64,000 nucleotides of DNA from NCBI RefSeq assembly GCF_026239735.1, contig NZ_JAPIVT010000022.1:30493-94492 (forward strand). Direction: 5' to 3'. This DNA is from Pedobacter sp. MC2016-05 (GTDB lineage: Bacteria; Bacteroidota; Bacteroidia; Sphingobacteriales; Sphingobacteriaceae). Shown here in pieces: positions 8,875 through 17,559 of this stretch (position 1 is its first letter; the number at the start of each line of letters is the position of its first letter). Under the pieces are notes generated by a model. It was not told the origin of the DNA, made no database searches, and was given only the letters and a program-made list of their open reading frames with translations. Both the position numbers and the translations under genes were made by a program.

Positions 8875-11292
8875 ATGAGGTTCCCTTACATCAATCTTTT
8901 GTTAATGATGATCTGTTTCTGTGCGGTTTCGTATGGGCAGCAGCAAAACTTAAGCAAAACATTATGGTATAAAAATGCGGCAAAAAATTGGGATGAAGCT
9001 TTGCCGATTGGCAACGGGCGATTAGGCGCCATGGTATTTGGCAGAGTGGAATCAGAACTGATTCAGCTTAACGAAGAAACCCTTTGGACGGGAGGTCCTG
9101 TTGATGCCAACCCGAACCCAGAGGCTATTCAATACCTACCACAAGTGCGGAAATTGCTTTTTGAAGGACAAAACGGGCAGGCCGTAAAGCTGATGAAAAA
9201 AATGCAAGGGCCCAATACCAATATGTATCAGCCTTTGGCAAATCTGTTTTTAAAGCAAAAGCTAAACGGATCTGTCAGCAATTACAAGAGAAGCCTTGAT
9301 ATTTCCTCGGCCGTTGCAACAACTTTTTTTCAGGTTAATGGCACTGATTTCAAACGCGAAATATTTGCTTCTTTTCCTGATCAGGTAATTGTTATCCGCT
9401 TAACTTCCAGTAAAAAGCAGGCGTTAAATATCAGTTTGGGTTTAGGCGCCGAACTTGATCATGCAGTTAAAATAGAAGGGAATGAAATTATTTTAAAGGG
9501 TAAGGCACGTATTACATCTGATGAGCGAAGAAATCAAAAACCATTAATATATTCAGATAGTCTTCACCGAAATGGAATGCGTTATCAAACCCGGGTTAAA
9601 GTAATTAAAACAGACGGAAAGCTAAGCGCAGATAGTTTGTTGAATATTACAAATGCCTCCGAAATTCTATTGCTTGTATCTGCAGCAACCAGCTACAATG
9701 GCTTTGATAAATATCCCGATCAGGATGGGATTAATGAAAATGCAAAGGCATTAGACTATTTGAGTAAAGCAGAGAAAAAACAATATAATTCGCTTAAAAC
9801 ATCGCACATTAACGATTATCAGAAATATTTTACCCGCCTTGTACTTTCCATAAATAATACCGGCGACTCTTTATCAAATATACCGACAGATGAGCGTTTG
9901 AACCTCTATAAAAGCGGGAATACGGATTTCGGTTTGGAAGAACTATATTTTCAGTTTGGAAGATATTTGTTAATTTCTTGTTCGCGTCCGGGTGGTATAG
10001 CAGCCAATTTGCAGGGGATATGGAATGCCTCTATCCGGCCATCATGGCGAAGCAATTTCACCACCAATATAAATTTACAGATGAATTATTGGCCGGCGGA
10101 GGTGACTAATTTATCCGAGTTAACAGAGCCGTTGATTACGCAAATTAAACACATGGCTATAAATGGTGAAAAAACAGCTAAAAATTACTATGGCGCAAGA
10201 GGATGGGCCCTGCATCACAATTCTGATATTTGGGCACAAACAAATCCAGTTGGCGAAGGAACAGGCGATCCGAAGTGGGCAAACTGGTCATTGGGAAGCC
10301 CATGGATTTCGCAGCATTTGTACGAACATTATCTTTTTACAGGCGATAAGACATACCTAAGAGAGACGGCATATCCCTTGATGAAAGGTGCCGCACTTTT
10401 CTGCCTCGATTGGCTTGTAGAAAAAGACGGTTATTTAGTTACAGCTCCTTCCACCTCTCCAGAAAACAGCTATTTATTGCCTGATGGGACCAAAGAGGTT
10501 GTAACCATCGGCTCAACAATGGATTTGTCGATTATTCGAGATCTGTTTAATAATATGATTGATGCTGCTAAAGTTTTAGGTACTGATCAGGAATTTGCTA
10601 ATCTTCTAAAATCAAAACGTGATCGGCTGAGACCCTTGCAAATTGGTAAAAAAGGCAACTTGCAAGAATGGTATGGTGATTTTGAAGATGAAGAACCACA
10701 ACATCGTCATGTTTCTCATCTGTTTGGTTTACATCCAGGAAGAGAAATTTCTCCTTTAATTGATACCATTTATTCTAATGCAGCTATTAAAACTTTAATG
10801 GTAAGAGGAGACGAAGGAACGGGCTGGAGCAAAGCATGGAAAATTAACTTTTGGGCAAGATTACTTGATGGAAACCATGCTTATAAAATGTATCAGGAAC
10901 TACTTAAACATTCTACCTTAAATAATCTTTTTGATACACACCCGCCTTTTCAAATTGATGGTAATTTTGGTGCAACTGCAGGTGTTGCTGAGCTGCTCTT
11001 GCAGAGTCATCTAGCACAGATACAACTATTGCCTACTTTACCATCTGCCTGGAAACAGGGTTATGTAAAAGGTTTAGTAGCCCGCGGCGGCTTTGTTGTC
11101 GATTTATACTGGGATAAAGGAAAGTTAATCAAAGCAACTATTTTATCTAAAAAAGGTAATCAATTAAACCTTTTAACCGATGTTAGCCTCCAAGCTGAAA
11201 ACGCAAGGCAAACAAGGCGGGGCAAATTGTACTATAATACATTGAAAACGGTTACAGGGAAAGTATATAATTTCACAACTGATTCTAATTAA
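8875..11292 (+). CDS. GH95 alpha-L-fucosidase/alpha-L-galactosidase family protein
   Basis: 805 residues with a signal peptide ending near residue 22 (SYGQQ). The N-terminal beta-domain opens with WYKNAAKNWDEALPIGNG and the ETLWTGGP motif. The (alpha/alpha)6 domain shows the GH95 catalytic set: Asn398-x-Asn400 before QMNYW, Glu530 in STSPENS and Asp695 in IDGNFG. Characterised members cut alpha-1,2-L-fucose or the isosteric alpha-L-galactose; both occur on pectin and xyloglucan side chains. It leads an operon that continues with the macroglobulin-like protein 6 bases downstream. Fucose and galactose specificity cannot be told apart here. Confidence 0.9.
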   Translation: MRFPYINLLLMMICFCAVSYGQQQNLSKTLWYKNAAKNWDEALPIGNGRLGAMVFGRVESELIQLNEETLWTGGPVDANPNPEAIQYLPQVRKLLFEGQNGQAVKLMKKMQGPNTNMYQPLANLFLKQKLNGSVSNYKRSLDISSAVATTFFQVNGTDFKREIFASFPDQVIVIRLTSSKKQALNISLGLGAELDHAVKIEGNEIILKGKARITSDERRNQKPLIYSDSLHRNGMRYQTRVKVIKTDGKLSADSLLNITNASEILLLVSAATSYNGFDKYPDQDGINENAKALDYLSKAEKKQYNSLKTSHINDYQKYFTRLVLSINNTGDSLSNIPTDERLNLYKSGNTDFGLEELYFQFGRYLLISCSRPGGIAANLQGIWNASIRPSWRSNFTTNINLQMNYWPAEVTNLSELTEPLITQIKHMAINGEKTAKNYYGARGWALHHNSDIWAQTNPVGEGTGDPKWANWSLGSPWISQHLYEHYLFTGDKTYLRETAYPLMKGAALFCLDWLVEKDGYLVTAPSTSPENSYLLPDGTKEVVTIGSTMDLSIIRDLFNNMIDAAKVLGTDQEFANLLKSKRDRLRPLQIGKKGNLQEWYGDFEDEEPQHRHVSHLFGLHPGREISPLIDTIYSNAAIKTLMVRGDEGTGWSKAWKINFWARLLDGNHAYKMYQELLKHSTLNNLFDTHPPFQIDGNFGATAGVAELLLQSHLAQIQLLPTLPSAWKQGYVKGLVARGGFVVDLYWDKGKLIKATILSKKGNQLNLLTDVSLQAENARQTRRGKLYYNTLKTVTGKVYNFTTDSN

Positions 11293-11298
11293 GCTCTT

Positions 11299-13722
11299 AT
11301 GAAGATCAAACATATCATTGTTTTTATTGTGGTGAGTTGCTATTCCTGGTTGGGTATGGCACAGGAAAAATCTGTCAAGGCACTTCCAGATGCGAAAACC
11401 ATGAAATTATTCTTTGAAAAGGTTTACCTGCAAACGGACAGGAACTATTTCAGTGCTGGTGAGGATGTTTGGTATAGTGCCTATTTGGTGAACGGAAAAA
11501 GCACAAGTCTTACATCGAGTAGTGCTAATTTATATGTAGAACTTGTTTCTCCCCATTCGGGAATATTAGATAAAAAAACGATTTTATTAAGCAAAGGGTT
11601 AGGGAATGGCGATTTCAAATTACCAGATTCGATGGCTACGGGCTGGTATAACATACGTGCTTACACGAACTGGATGCGGAATTTTGGCAATGAATTCGTA
11701 TTTCGGAAAAGTATATATATCACAAACAACCTGAAAGAAAATGCCACTTATGCTACGCGTAGCGCAAACAAAAAACCAATTGGCAGTGGCGAAAGTGAAA
11801 ATAAGAAGACAATCACATTTTTTCCTGAGGGTGGGGCACTTGTTGAGGGTGTAAACAGTTTGGTGGCTTTTAAAACGAATGATGATTTAGGCAACGGTCT
11901 TAAAGCATCAGGTAGCATCGTTTCTAACAAAGGCGATACAATAACGAGTTTTCAAAGCACGGCTGCAGGAATGGGACTATTTACTTTTACGCCAAAAATA
12001 AATGAAACCTATCGAGCTGTTGGTTTTTTCGGGAACGAGAAATTTTCGACGACACTTCCAGAAGTGCTTAAAAAAGGTTTGTCGTTACATGTAAGCGCTG
12101 ATTCGCTCTACATAAAAGCATCAATTACAGCTAATGAGATGATGTTTAATGAAGTTTCTGGAAAAACCTTATCTGTTGTCGTTAAACATGCAGGAGATAA
12201 GATCTACACAGGTGCAGTTAAAATGGTTAAGCAAAGTATTTCAGTTTCTATTCCAAGCAAAGGTTTTCCAGCTGGTATTGCGGTAGTTACTTTAGTCGAT
12301 GATTTAGGGAAACCGCACTGTGAACGTTTGATTTTTATTTCTGACGAAAAAAAAATATCCTATACCCTTAAACCCAACAAACGGGCTTATCAAGCTCGCG
12401 AAAAAGTGGTACTTAAGGTAAAAGCTACTGATGTTTTCGGCATGCCGGTAAAAACCCATTTCTCATTGGCTGCTGTTGATGGCTTGATTCCAGATGATGG
12501 AACTAATATTTGCGCCTACCTCTTGCTTCAATCAGAAATTAAAGGCGAGATTAAAAATCCGGATCAATATTTTGATGTTAAAAATCCTTCAGGTTTAAAA
12601 CAATTGGATTTGCTTTTGCTAACACAAGGCTGGCGAGAATATTTATGGCGAAAATTTGCCGATACAGCCATTGCTGTGAGTTATTTACCGGAACCAGCCC
12701 TATCAGTAAAAGGCTTTGTACGAGAAAAAGTCGGTAACAAACCGCTAGCAAATATGAACATCACTTTGTTTGGCTCGGGCTTTACTGGCGACAAGTTATT
12801 TACCACCACAACAGATCAAAATGGAAATTATTTTATTGATGGACTAAAGTGGTATGGTGATCAACCGATTAAAATTTCTTCGCAGGATGCAAAAGGGAAA
12901 AAGGGCGGCTGGCTTCAAATTGATTCGTCAGCTAAACCTATATCCATCACCTTTAAAAGAGGATTGCAAGATTTTGCGACAAATATTGATGCAGAAATCA
13001 GTAAACGCATGGATTATAATAGAACTTATAAATTCGGCGATTCGATAACCTTAAATGATATTGAAATTAAGGCAGAGCAAAGCAAAAAGAAAGTAGTACT
13101 CTTTAATGAAACCATGATGACATTTGGCTATCCAGAACAGATTTTCAATATCACTGCTGCCGATTATTCTTTTAACGGCCTCGAACATTTTCTGCTCACT
13201 AAGGTTAGTGGCGCTTACCCTCGCGAAGATATAGATTCAGTAGGATCTGAAGGGATTTCGTTTATTTCAAATGGCAAAAAGATCTCGCCAATAATAAGAG
13301 TTAATAATCGGGAAGAGCTGGTAGGAGAAAGGCGGGATTATTATAGTTTGAGTATGGATAAAATTAGTCAGGTAAAGGTGCAGCACCTCATTAACAATTC
13401 AGGTACCGATGTCTATGTGATAAGTCTTAACTTAAAAGATGATGCGCTTGGCGCAACAAATCTTCATTTACTTAACCTCGACTTAACTGGATATTACAAC
13501 GCAAGAACCTTTTATTCTCCCAATTATAGCAATCCTGCAAATAAAAATAAAGATCTGCGAACTACCGTTTTTTGGGCGCCACGAGTAGAAACCAATGCCC
13601 AAGGTGAGGCAAATGTAGTTTTCTACAATGGCGATAATAAAGGAACAATTGTAGTAAAGGCTGATGGAATAACAGAAAAAGGCTCGGCAGTTGCCGCTAA
13701 AAGTACATATGTTGTTCAGTAA
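11299..13722 (+). CDS. Macroglobulin-like (MG2) exported protein with plug-like C-terminal region
   Basis: 807 residues, signal peptide ending near residue 21 (GMAQ). The first module (about 35-140) has the MG2-type phrase VYLQTDRNYFSAGEDVWY found in Bacteroidota alpha-2-macroglobulin-like proteins. Further beta-sandwich repeats follow, including a carboxypeptidase-regulatory-like stretch around 475-560. Residues about 635-720 resemble a TonB-receptor plug without any barrel. The end has the macroglobulin-type phrase TTVFWAPRVETNAQGEA. No catalytic motif or thioester CxEQ is visible. It sits inside a pectin operon, 6 bases after GH95 and 25 before PL11, so a role at the outer membrane in glycan handling is possible, but its function is unknown. 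Confidence 0.7.
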   Translation: MKIKHIIVFIVVSCYSWLGMAQEKSVKALPDAKTMKLFFEKVYLQTDRNYFSAGEDVWYSAYLVNGKSTSLTSSSANLYVELVSPHSGILDKKTILLSKGLGNGDFKLPDSMATGWYNIRAYTNWMRNFGNEFVFRKSIYITNNLKENATYATRSANKKPIGSGESENKKTITFFPEGGALVEGVNSLVAFKTNDDLGNGLKASGSIVSNKGDTITSFQSTAAGMGLFTFTPKINETYRAVGFFGNEKFSTTLPEVLKKGLSLHVSADSLYIKASITANEMMFNEVSGKTLSVVVKHAGDKIYTGAVKMVKQSISVSIPSKGFPAGIAVVTLVDDLGKPHCERLIFISDEKKISYTLKPNKRAYQAREKVVLKVKATDVFGMPVKTHFSLAAVDGLIPDDGTNICAYLLLQSEIKGEIKNPDQYFDVKNPSGLKQLDLLLLTQGWREYLWRKFADTAIAVSYLPEPALSVKGFVREKVGNKPLANMNITLFGSGFTGDKLFTTTTDQNGNYFIDGLKWYGDQPIKISSQDAKGKKGGWLQIDSSAKPISITFKRGLQDFATNIDAEISKRMDYNRTYKFGDSITLNDIEIKAEQSKKKVVLFNETMMTFGYPEQIFNITAADYSFNGLEHFLLTKVSGAYPREDIDSVGSEGISFISNGKKISPIIRVNNREELVGERRDYYSLSMDKISQVKVQHLINNSGTDVYVISLNLKDDALGATNLHLLNLDLTGYYNARTFYSPNYSNPANKNKDLRTTVFWAPRVETNAQGEANVVFYNGDNKGTIVVKADGITEKGSAVAAKSTYVVQ

Positions 13723-13747
13723 AATTAAACCAAACGGAAAGAACTTC

Positions 13748-15616
13748 ATGAAAGGTAAACCAACCGTTTTGAAATTCGGATTGCTGCTGCTGCTGACCGT
13801 TTCATCATTGTATGTTTCTGCCCAACGCCAAATGGAAAACCTGGGGAGAGGTGTGGTTGCCGTTCGCCAGGGTGCTGATTCTGTATTTATCAGCTGGAGG
13901 ATTTTAGGAACTGAACCTGATGACATCACTTTTAATCTTTATCGCAAAACAGCCAATACAACAGCTAAAAAGCTTAACCAAACTCCGCTATCTAAAGGAA
14001 CAAATTTTGTTGATGTTGGCATAAATCCTGATTTGGATAATAGCTATTTTGTGAAAGCAATAGTTAAAAATCAGGAGCAAGAAGCGAGTAAACCATTTTT
14101 ATTGAAGGCTAAAAGTGCTGCAAATCAATACCTGACTATTCCATTGAAGACTCCAGCCGGATACACGCCTAATGATGCGTCGGTAGGTGATCTTGATGGA
14201 GACGGAGAATATGATATTGTTTTGCACCAAACGGGTCGAAGTCGTGATAATTCATCAAATGGAATAACTGATCCACCAATTTTTCAGGCTTACAAAGTTG
14301 ATGGCACATTTTTGTGGGAAATTAACTTAGGCAAAAACATCAGAGAAGGTGCTCATTATACGCAGTTTATGGTTTACGATTTAGATGGGGATGGAATTTC
14401 CGAATTCGCCTGTAAAACTGCTGATGGTACTATTGATGGTAAAGGAAAGGTAATAGGGGAGTCAACAAAAGATTATCGTAATCGCAATGGACGGATTTTA
14501 GAGGGACCGGAATTTTTTACCATTTTTAGCGGCAAAACGGGTGAAGCTTTGGCGACTACAGATTACATTCCTTCTAGAGGCGATATTAGCGCTTGGGGTG
14601 GAAAAGGTGGTAACGGCAAAAATGATGATTCCGGAAATCGTGTTGATCGTTTTACAGCATGTATCGCCTACCTTGATGGCATCCACCCGAGTGTTGTGAT
14701 GGCCAGAGGATATTATGGTAGAACTGTTTTAGCAGCCTGGGATTGGCAAGACGGCAAACTTACCTCCCGATGGGTTTTTGACTCAAAGGATGGAAGAAAT
14801 CCCTTTTCAGGAATGGGAAACCATAATTTAAGCGTAGCCGATGTGGATGGTGATGGAAAAGATGAGATCATTTTCGGATCAATGTGTGTGGACGATAATG
14901 GAAAAGGTTTATACACAACTGGTTTGCGTCATGGTGATGCTTTGCATGTTTCCGATCTCGATCCGGAAAGACCCGGACTCGAGGTCTTTGGTGTCCACGA
15001 GATTGAAGAAGGAACAAAAGGACCGGGAGTGGCAGTTTATGATGCAAAAACTGGCGAAATATTATGGTATGGATCTGAAGATGAAGATGTGGGTAGAGGC
15101 GTTGCAGATAACATAGATAATACCCGAGTGGGTGCACAAATGTGGTGGTCGGGTTCAAATGGTTTATTTGATATTAAAGGCAATAGAATTGGAGCACAGC
15201 CGCGATCTACCAATTTTTTGATTTACTGGGATGGAGATCTCTCGCGGGAACTTTTAGATGGCAATCATATCGATAAATACAATGGTGGAAGACTTTTGAC
15301 CGCTGATGGTGCTATTGCGAACAACTGGACGAAGTCTACGCCAACATTAAGTGCAGATCTTTTTGGCGATTGGCGTGAAGAGCTCATTCTTCGATCGTAT
15401 GACAATCAAAGTCTCCGAATTTACACCACCACTATTCCAACGGAGCATAGAAATTACACCTTAATGCATGATCCCCAATACCGCCTTAGCATTGCCTGGC
15501 AAAATGTTGGCTACAACCAGCCGCCGCATACTGGTTTTTATTTCGGACATGGGATGAAAAAGGCACCCAAACCAAATATTATATTTGTTAAGCCTGCACT
15601 TAAAAACCTAAAATGA
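13748..15616 (+). CDS. Rhamnogalacturonan lyase, PL11
   Basis: 622 residues from the ATG at 13748. An upstream in-frame ATG (13691) would overlap the previous gene by 32 bases and lacks a signal peptide, while the chosen start gives one ending VSAQ. The protein begins with QMENLGRGVVAVRQG, typical of PL11. It then forms an eight-bladed propeller with calcium loops DLDGDGEYD (about 147), DLDGDGISE (about 212) and DVDGDGKDE (about 365). PL11 cleaves the rhamnose-galacturonate backbone of rhamnogalacturonan I by beta-elimination and yields unsaturated oligosaccharides, the substrates of the GH105 enzyme at 20.6 kb. The acetylesterases next to it remove blocking acetyl groups. Confidence 0.93.
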   Translation: MKGKPTVLKFGLLLLLTVSSLYVSAQRQMENLGRGVVAVRQGADSVFISWRILGTEPDDITFNLYRKTANTTAKKLNQTPLSKGTNFVDVGINPDLDNSYFVKAIVKNQEQEASKPFLLKAKSAANQYLTIPLKTPAGYTPNDASVGDLDGDGEYDIVLHQTGRSRDNSSNGITDPPIFQAYKVDGTFLWEINLGKNIREGAHYTQFMVYDLDGDGISEFACKTADGTIDGKGKVIGESTKDYRNRNGRILEGPEFFTIFSGKTGEALATTDYIPSRGDISAWGGKGGNGKNDDSGNRVDRFTACIAYLDGIHPSVVMARGYYGRTVLAAWDWQDGKLTSRWVFDSKDGRNPFSGMGNHNLSVADVDGDGKDEIIFGSMCVDDNGKGLYTTGLRHGDALHVSDLDPERPGLEVFGVHEIEEGTKGPGVAVYDAKTGEILWYGSEDEDVGRGVADNIDNTRVGAQMWWSGSNGLFDIKGNRIGAQPRSTNFLIYWDGDLSRELLDGNHIDKYNGGRLLTADGAIANNWTKSTPTLSADLFGDWREELILRSYDNQSLRIYTTTIPTEHRNYTLMHDPQYRLSIAWQNVGYNQPPHTGFYFGHGMKKAPKPNIIFVKPALKNLK

Positions 15617-15687
15617 TTGGAATCAACGTTCAAAATAAAAGGCTCGATTCAGTCTAATATTTCAAAATTTTGAAAAAATATAAACTC

Positions 15688-16455
15688 ATGAAATCAACAT
15701 CAATAAAATTATTTGTATTTGCAGCGATACTCATCATTGCTTCAGCATTTGTTAAACCCGAAAAGCCAGCACTTCATACCATTGGCGATTCAACAGTGCG
15801 TAACTCAAACAAAGAAACCTGGGGTTGGGGAACACCGATTGCCGCACTTTTTGATACCACCAAAATTCATGTGGAGAATAATGCCATGGCGGGCAGAAGT
15901 ACCAGAACTTTTCTTTCAGAAGGAAGATGGGCCAAAGTTTTGGAAACATTAAAGCCGGGGGATTTTGTAACGATGCAGTTTGGGCATAATGATGGTAGCG
16001 AACCCGACACCACAAAAGCAGGCAGAAGAGGTGTTTTGAAAGGGACTGGCGAAGAAACAAAAGTGCTAACCTGGCCTGATGGAAAAGTGGAAACTGTGCA
16101 TACTTTTGGTTGGTATATCCGCAAATTCGTTCGCGAAACGAAGGCCAAAGGCGCCACGCCAATTGTGGTTTCTATGATTCCCAGAAATCAATTTAAAGAT
16201 GGAAAAGTGCTCCGGGCTGATCAAAGCTTTGGAAAATGGGCCGCAGAAGTAGCACAGCAAGAGCAAGCTTTTTTTGTCGATCTCAACAAAATTACCGGCG
16301 ATAAGTACGACGCGATGGGACCTGAAAAAGTTAAATCATTTTTTCCCGGAGATCATACACATACCAATTTGGAAGGCGCTAAACTAAATGCACAATCGGT
16401 AGTAGAAGGAATAAAGAAATTGAATGGATGTAAACTGAAAAATTATTTATTGTAA
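15688..16455 (+). CDS. Rhamnogalacturonan acetylesterase (CE12)
   Basis: 255 residues from the ATG at 15688; an in-frame TTG at 15670 is less likely. A hydrophobic N-terminal segment serves as signal. SGNH blocks are intact: GDST near residue 33, AGRSTRTF (block II), FGHND with His100-Asn101-Asp102 (block III), and the catalytic pair Asp222 and His225 in GDHTHTN. It removes O-acetyl groups from galacturonate in rhamnogalacturonan and so works with the PL11 gene 71 bases upstream. It is paralogous to the next gene and to the truncated one at the left edge. Confidence 0.9.
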   Translation: MKSTSIKLFVFAAILIIASAFVKPEKPALHTIGDSTVRNSNKETWGWGTPIAALFDTTKIHVENNAMAGRSTRTFLSEGRWAKVLETLKPGDFVTMQFGHNDGSEPDTTKAGRRGVLKGTGEETKVLTWPDGKVETVHTFGWYIRKFVRETKAKGATPIVVSMIPRNQFKDGKVLRADQSFGKWAAEVAQQEQAFFVDLNKITGDKYDAMGPEKVKSFFPGDHTHTNLEGAKLNAQSVVEGIKKLNGCKLKNYLL

Positions 16456-16510
16456 AAATTAATCAGTCTAAAAATCTATACCATCTCGGTAGTTATAAAT
16501 TAATATTCTT

Positions 16511-17305
16511 ATGAAATCAAAAAAAACATATCTAACCCTTATTTTAATGGGTGCTTTTATCGTCTTTTCTTCTTGCATGATATTGAAGCAAAAACAGAAA
16601 CCTACACTATTCCTCATTGGAGATTCTACCGTAAAAAACGGAAAGGGTAAAGGAGATGGTGCCTTATGGGGATGGGGAAGCTTCATCGAAAATTTTTTCG
16701 ATACCGAAAAAATTAACATTGAAAACGATGCTTTGGGCGGAACAAGTAGCAGAACATTTCAAACCAATGGTTTATGGGATGCGGTATTAGCAAAGGTTAA
16801 AAAAGGTGATTTTGTGATGATGCAGTTTGGACACAATGACAGCAGTCCGCTTGATGATACTGCTCGTGCCCGTGGTACTATAAAAGGTATTGGCATGGAA
16901 AGCAAAGATACTTTCAACCCCATCAAAAAGAAACAGGAAACTGTTTATACCTATGGCTGGTATATGCGGAAGTTTATAAAAGATATCAAGGCTAAAGGCG
17001 CAACGCCAATTATTTGCTCGTCGATTCCCAGAAATCCGGTAAAAGATGGTAAAGTAATTTTAGTTAATGATAGTTATGCTGGATGGGCGCAAGAAGTTGC
17101 AAAGGCTGAAAACGTAGATTTTATTCCCTTAAACCAATTGATTAAAGATAAGTATTCGGTTTCATCAGCAGATCAAATTAAAAGCTATTTCACTGAAAAG
17201 GACCATACACACACCAATGAAGATGGAGCAAAAGTGAATGCTGCACTAGTTGTGGAGGGCTTGAAATTATTGAAAAAAAATAAGCTACAAGCTTACTTGA
17301 AGTAG
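16511..17305 (+). CDS. Rhamnogalacturonan acetylesterase (CE12), lipoprotein form
   Basis: 264 residues. The N-terminus ends in a lipobox FSSC with Cys22, so this copy should be membrane anchored, unlike its neighbour. SGNH blocks: GDST at about residues 37-40, GGTSSRTF, FGHND with His108-Asn109-Asp110, and Asp231/His234 in KDHTHTN. The two acetylesterases keep the same domain plan but are clearly diverged, which points to an old duplication and possibly to acetyl groups at different positions or to action at different cell sites. It is the last gene of the GH95 operon. Confidence 0.88.
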   Translation: MKSKKTYLTLILMGAFIVFSSCMILKQKQKPTLFLIGDSTVKNGKGKGDGALWGWGSFIENFFDTEKINIENDALGGTSSRTFQTNGLWDAVLAKVKKGDFVMMQFGHNDSSPLDDTARARGTIKGIGMESKDTFNPIKKKQETVYTYGWYMRKFIKDIKAKGATPIICSSIPRNPVKDGKVILVNDSYAGWAQEVAKAENVDFIPLNQLIKDKYSVSSADQIKSYFTEKDHTHTNEDGAKVNAALVVEGLKLLKKNKLQAYLK

Positions 17306-17463
17306 AGGGGATGGTTTTTATTTCTAATTGATCGTCATTTCTAAGGCTGTTTTTCACAGCGGAGAGATCTCATTCCAGGTAAAACTCATTAATAAGTTCT
17401 CGAACAATGTCAATCTTACAATGGATATTGTTCAAGATCACTATGAATAAAAAACTGGTTTAA

Positions 17464-17508
17464 CAGGACACTACAGGTTGCCCATATTTATATTTAGTGC
17501 TATTATAG
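17464..17508 (+). promoter_or_regulatory. Tandem CAGGAT-like operator and promoter, site B (GH2-GH105-GH31-rhaM-GH106 operon)
   Basis: CAGGAC at 17464 and CAGGTT at 17474, 10 bp apart. The -7-like TATTATAG starts at 17501, 37 bp after the first hexamer. TAACCAAATAT follows at 17515, close to the expected transcript start. The intergenic region also holds a weak inverted repeat at 17402-17433. Confidence 0.6.
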
Positions 17509-17559
17509 TGCCCTTAACCAAATATATAGAATGCTTTAGCATTCATTTCAGATAAAATT

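Noticed and set aside
15752..16266. Several long open frames on the minus strand across the first acetylesterase gene
   Set aside because: They are antisense to a gene with intact catalytic motifs, and none resembles a known protein.
17330..17375. CGTCATTTC...GAGAGATCTC segment as a dispersed repeat
   Set aside because: It recalls intergenic repeats of related bacteria, but it is the only copy here and forms no strong palindrome.
17402..17433. Inverted repeat GAACAATGTC/GATATTGTTC as terminator of the GH95 operon
   Set aside because: The stem is AT-rich with a 12-base loop and no T-run; it is about 100 bases after the stop.
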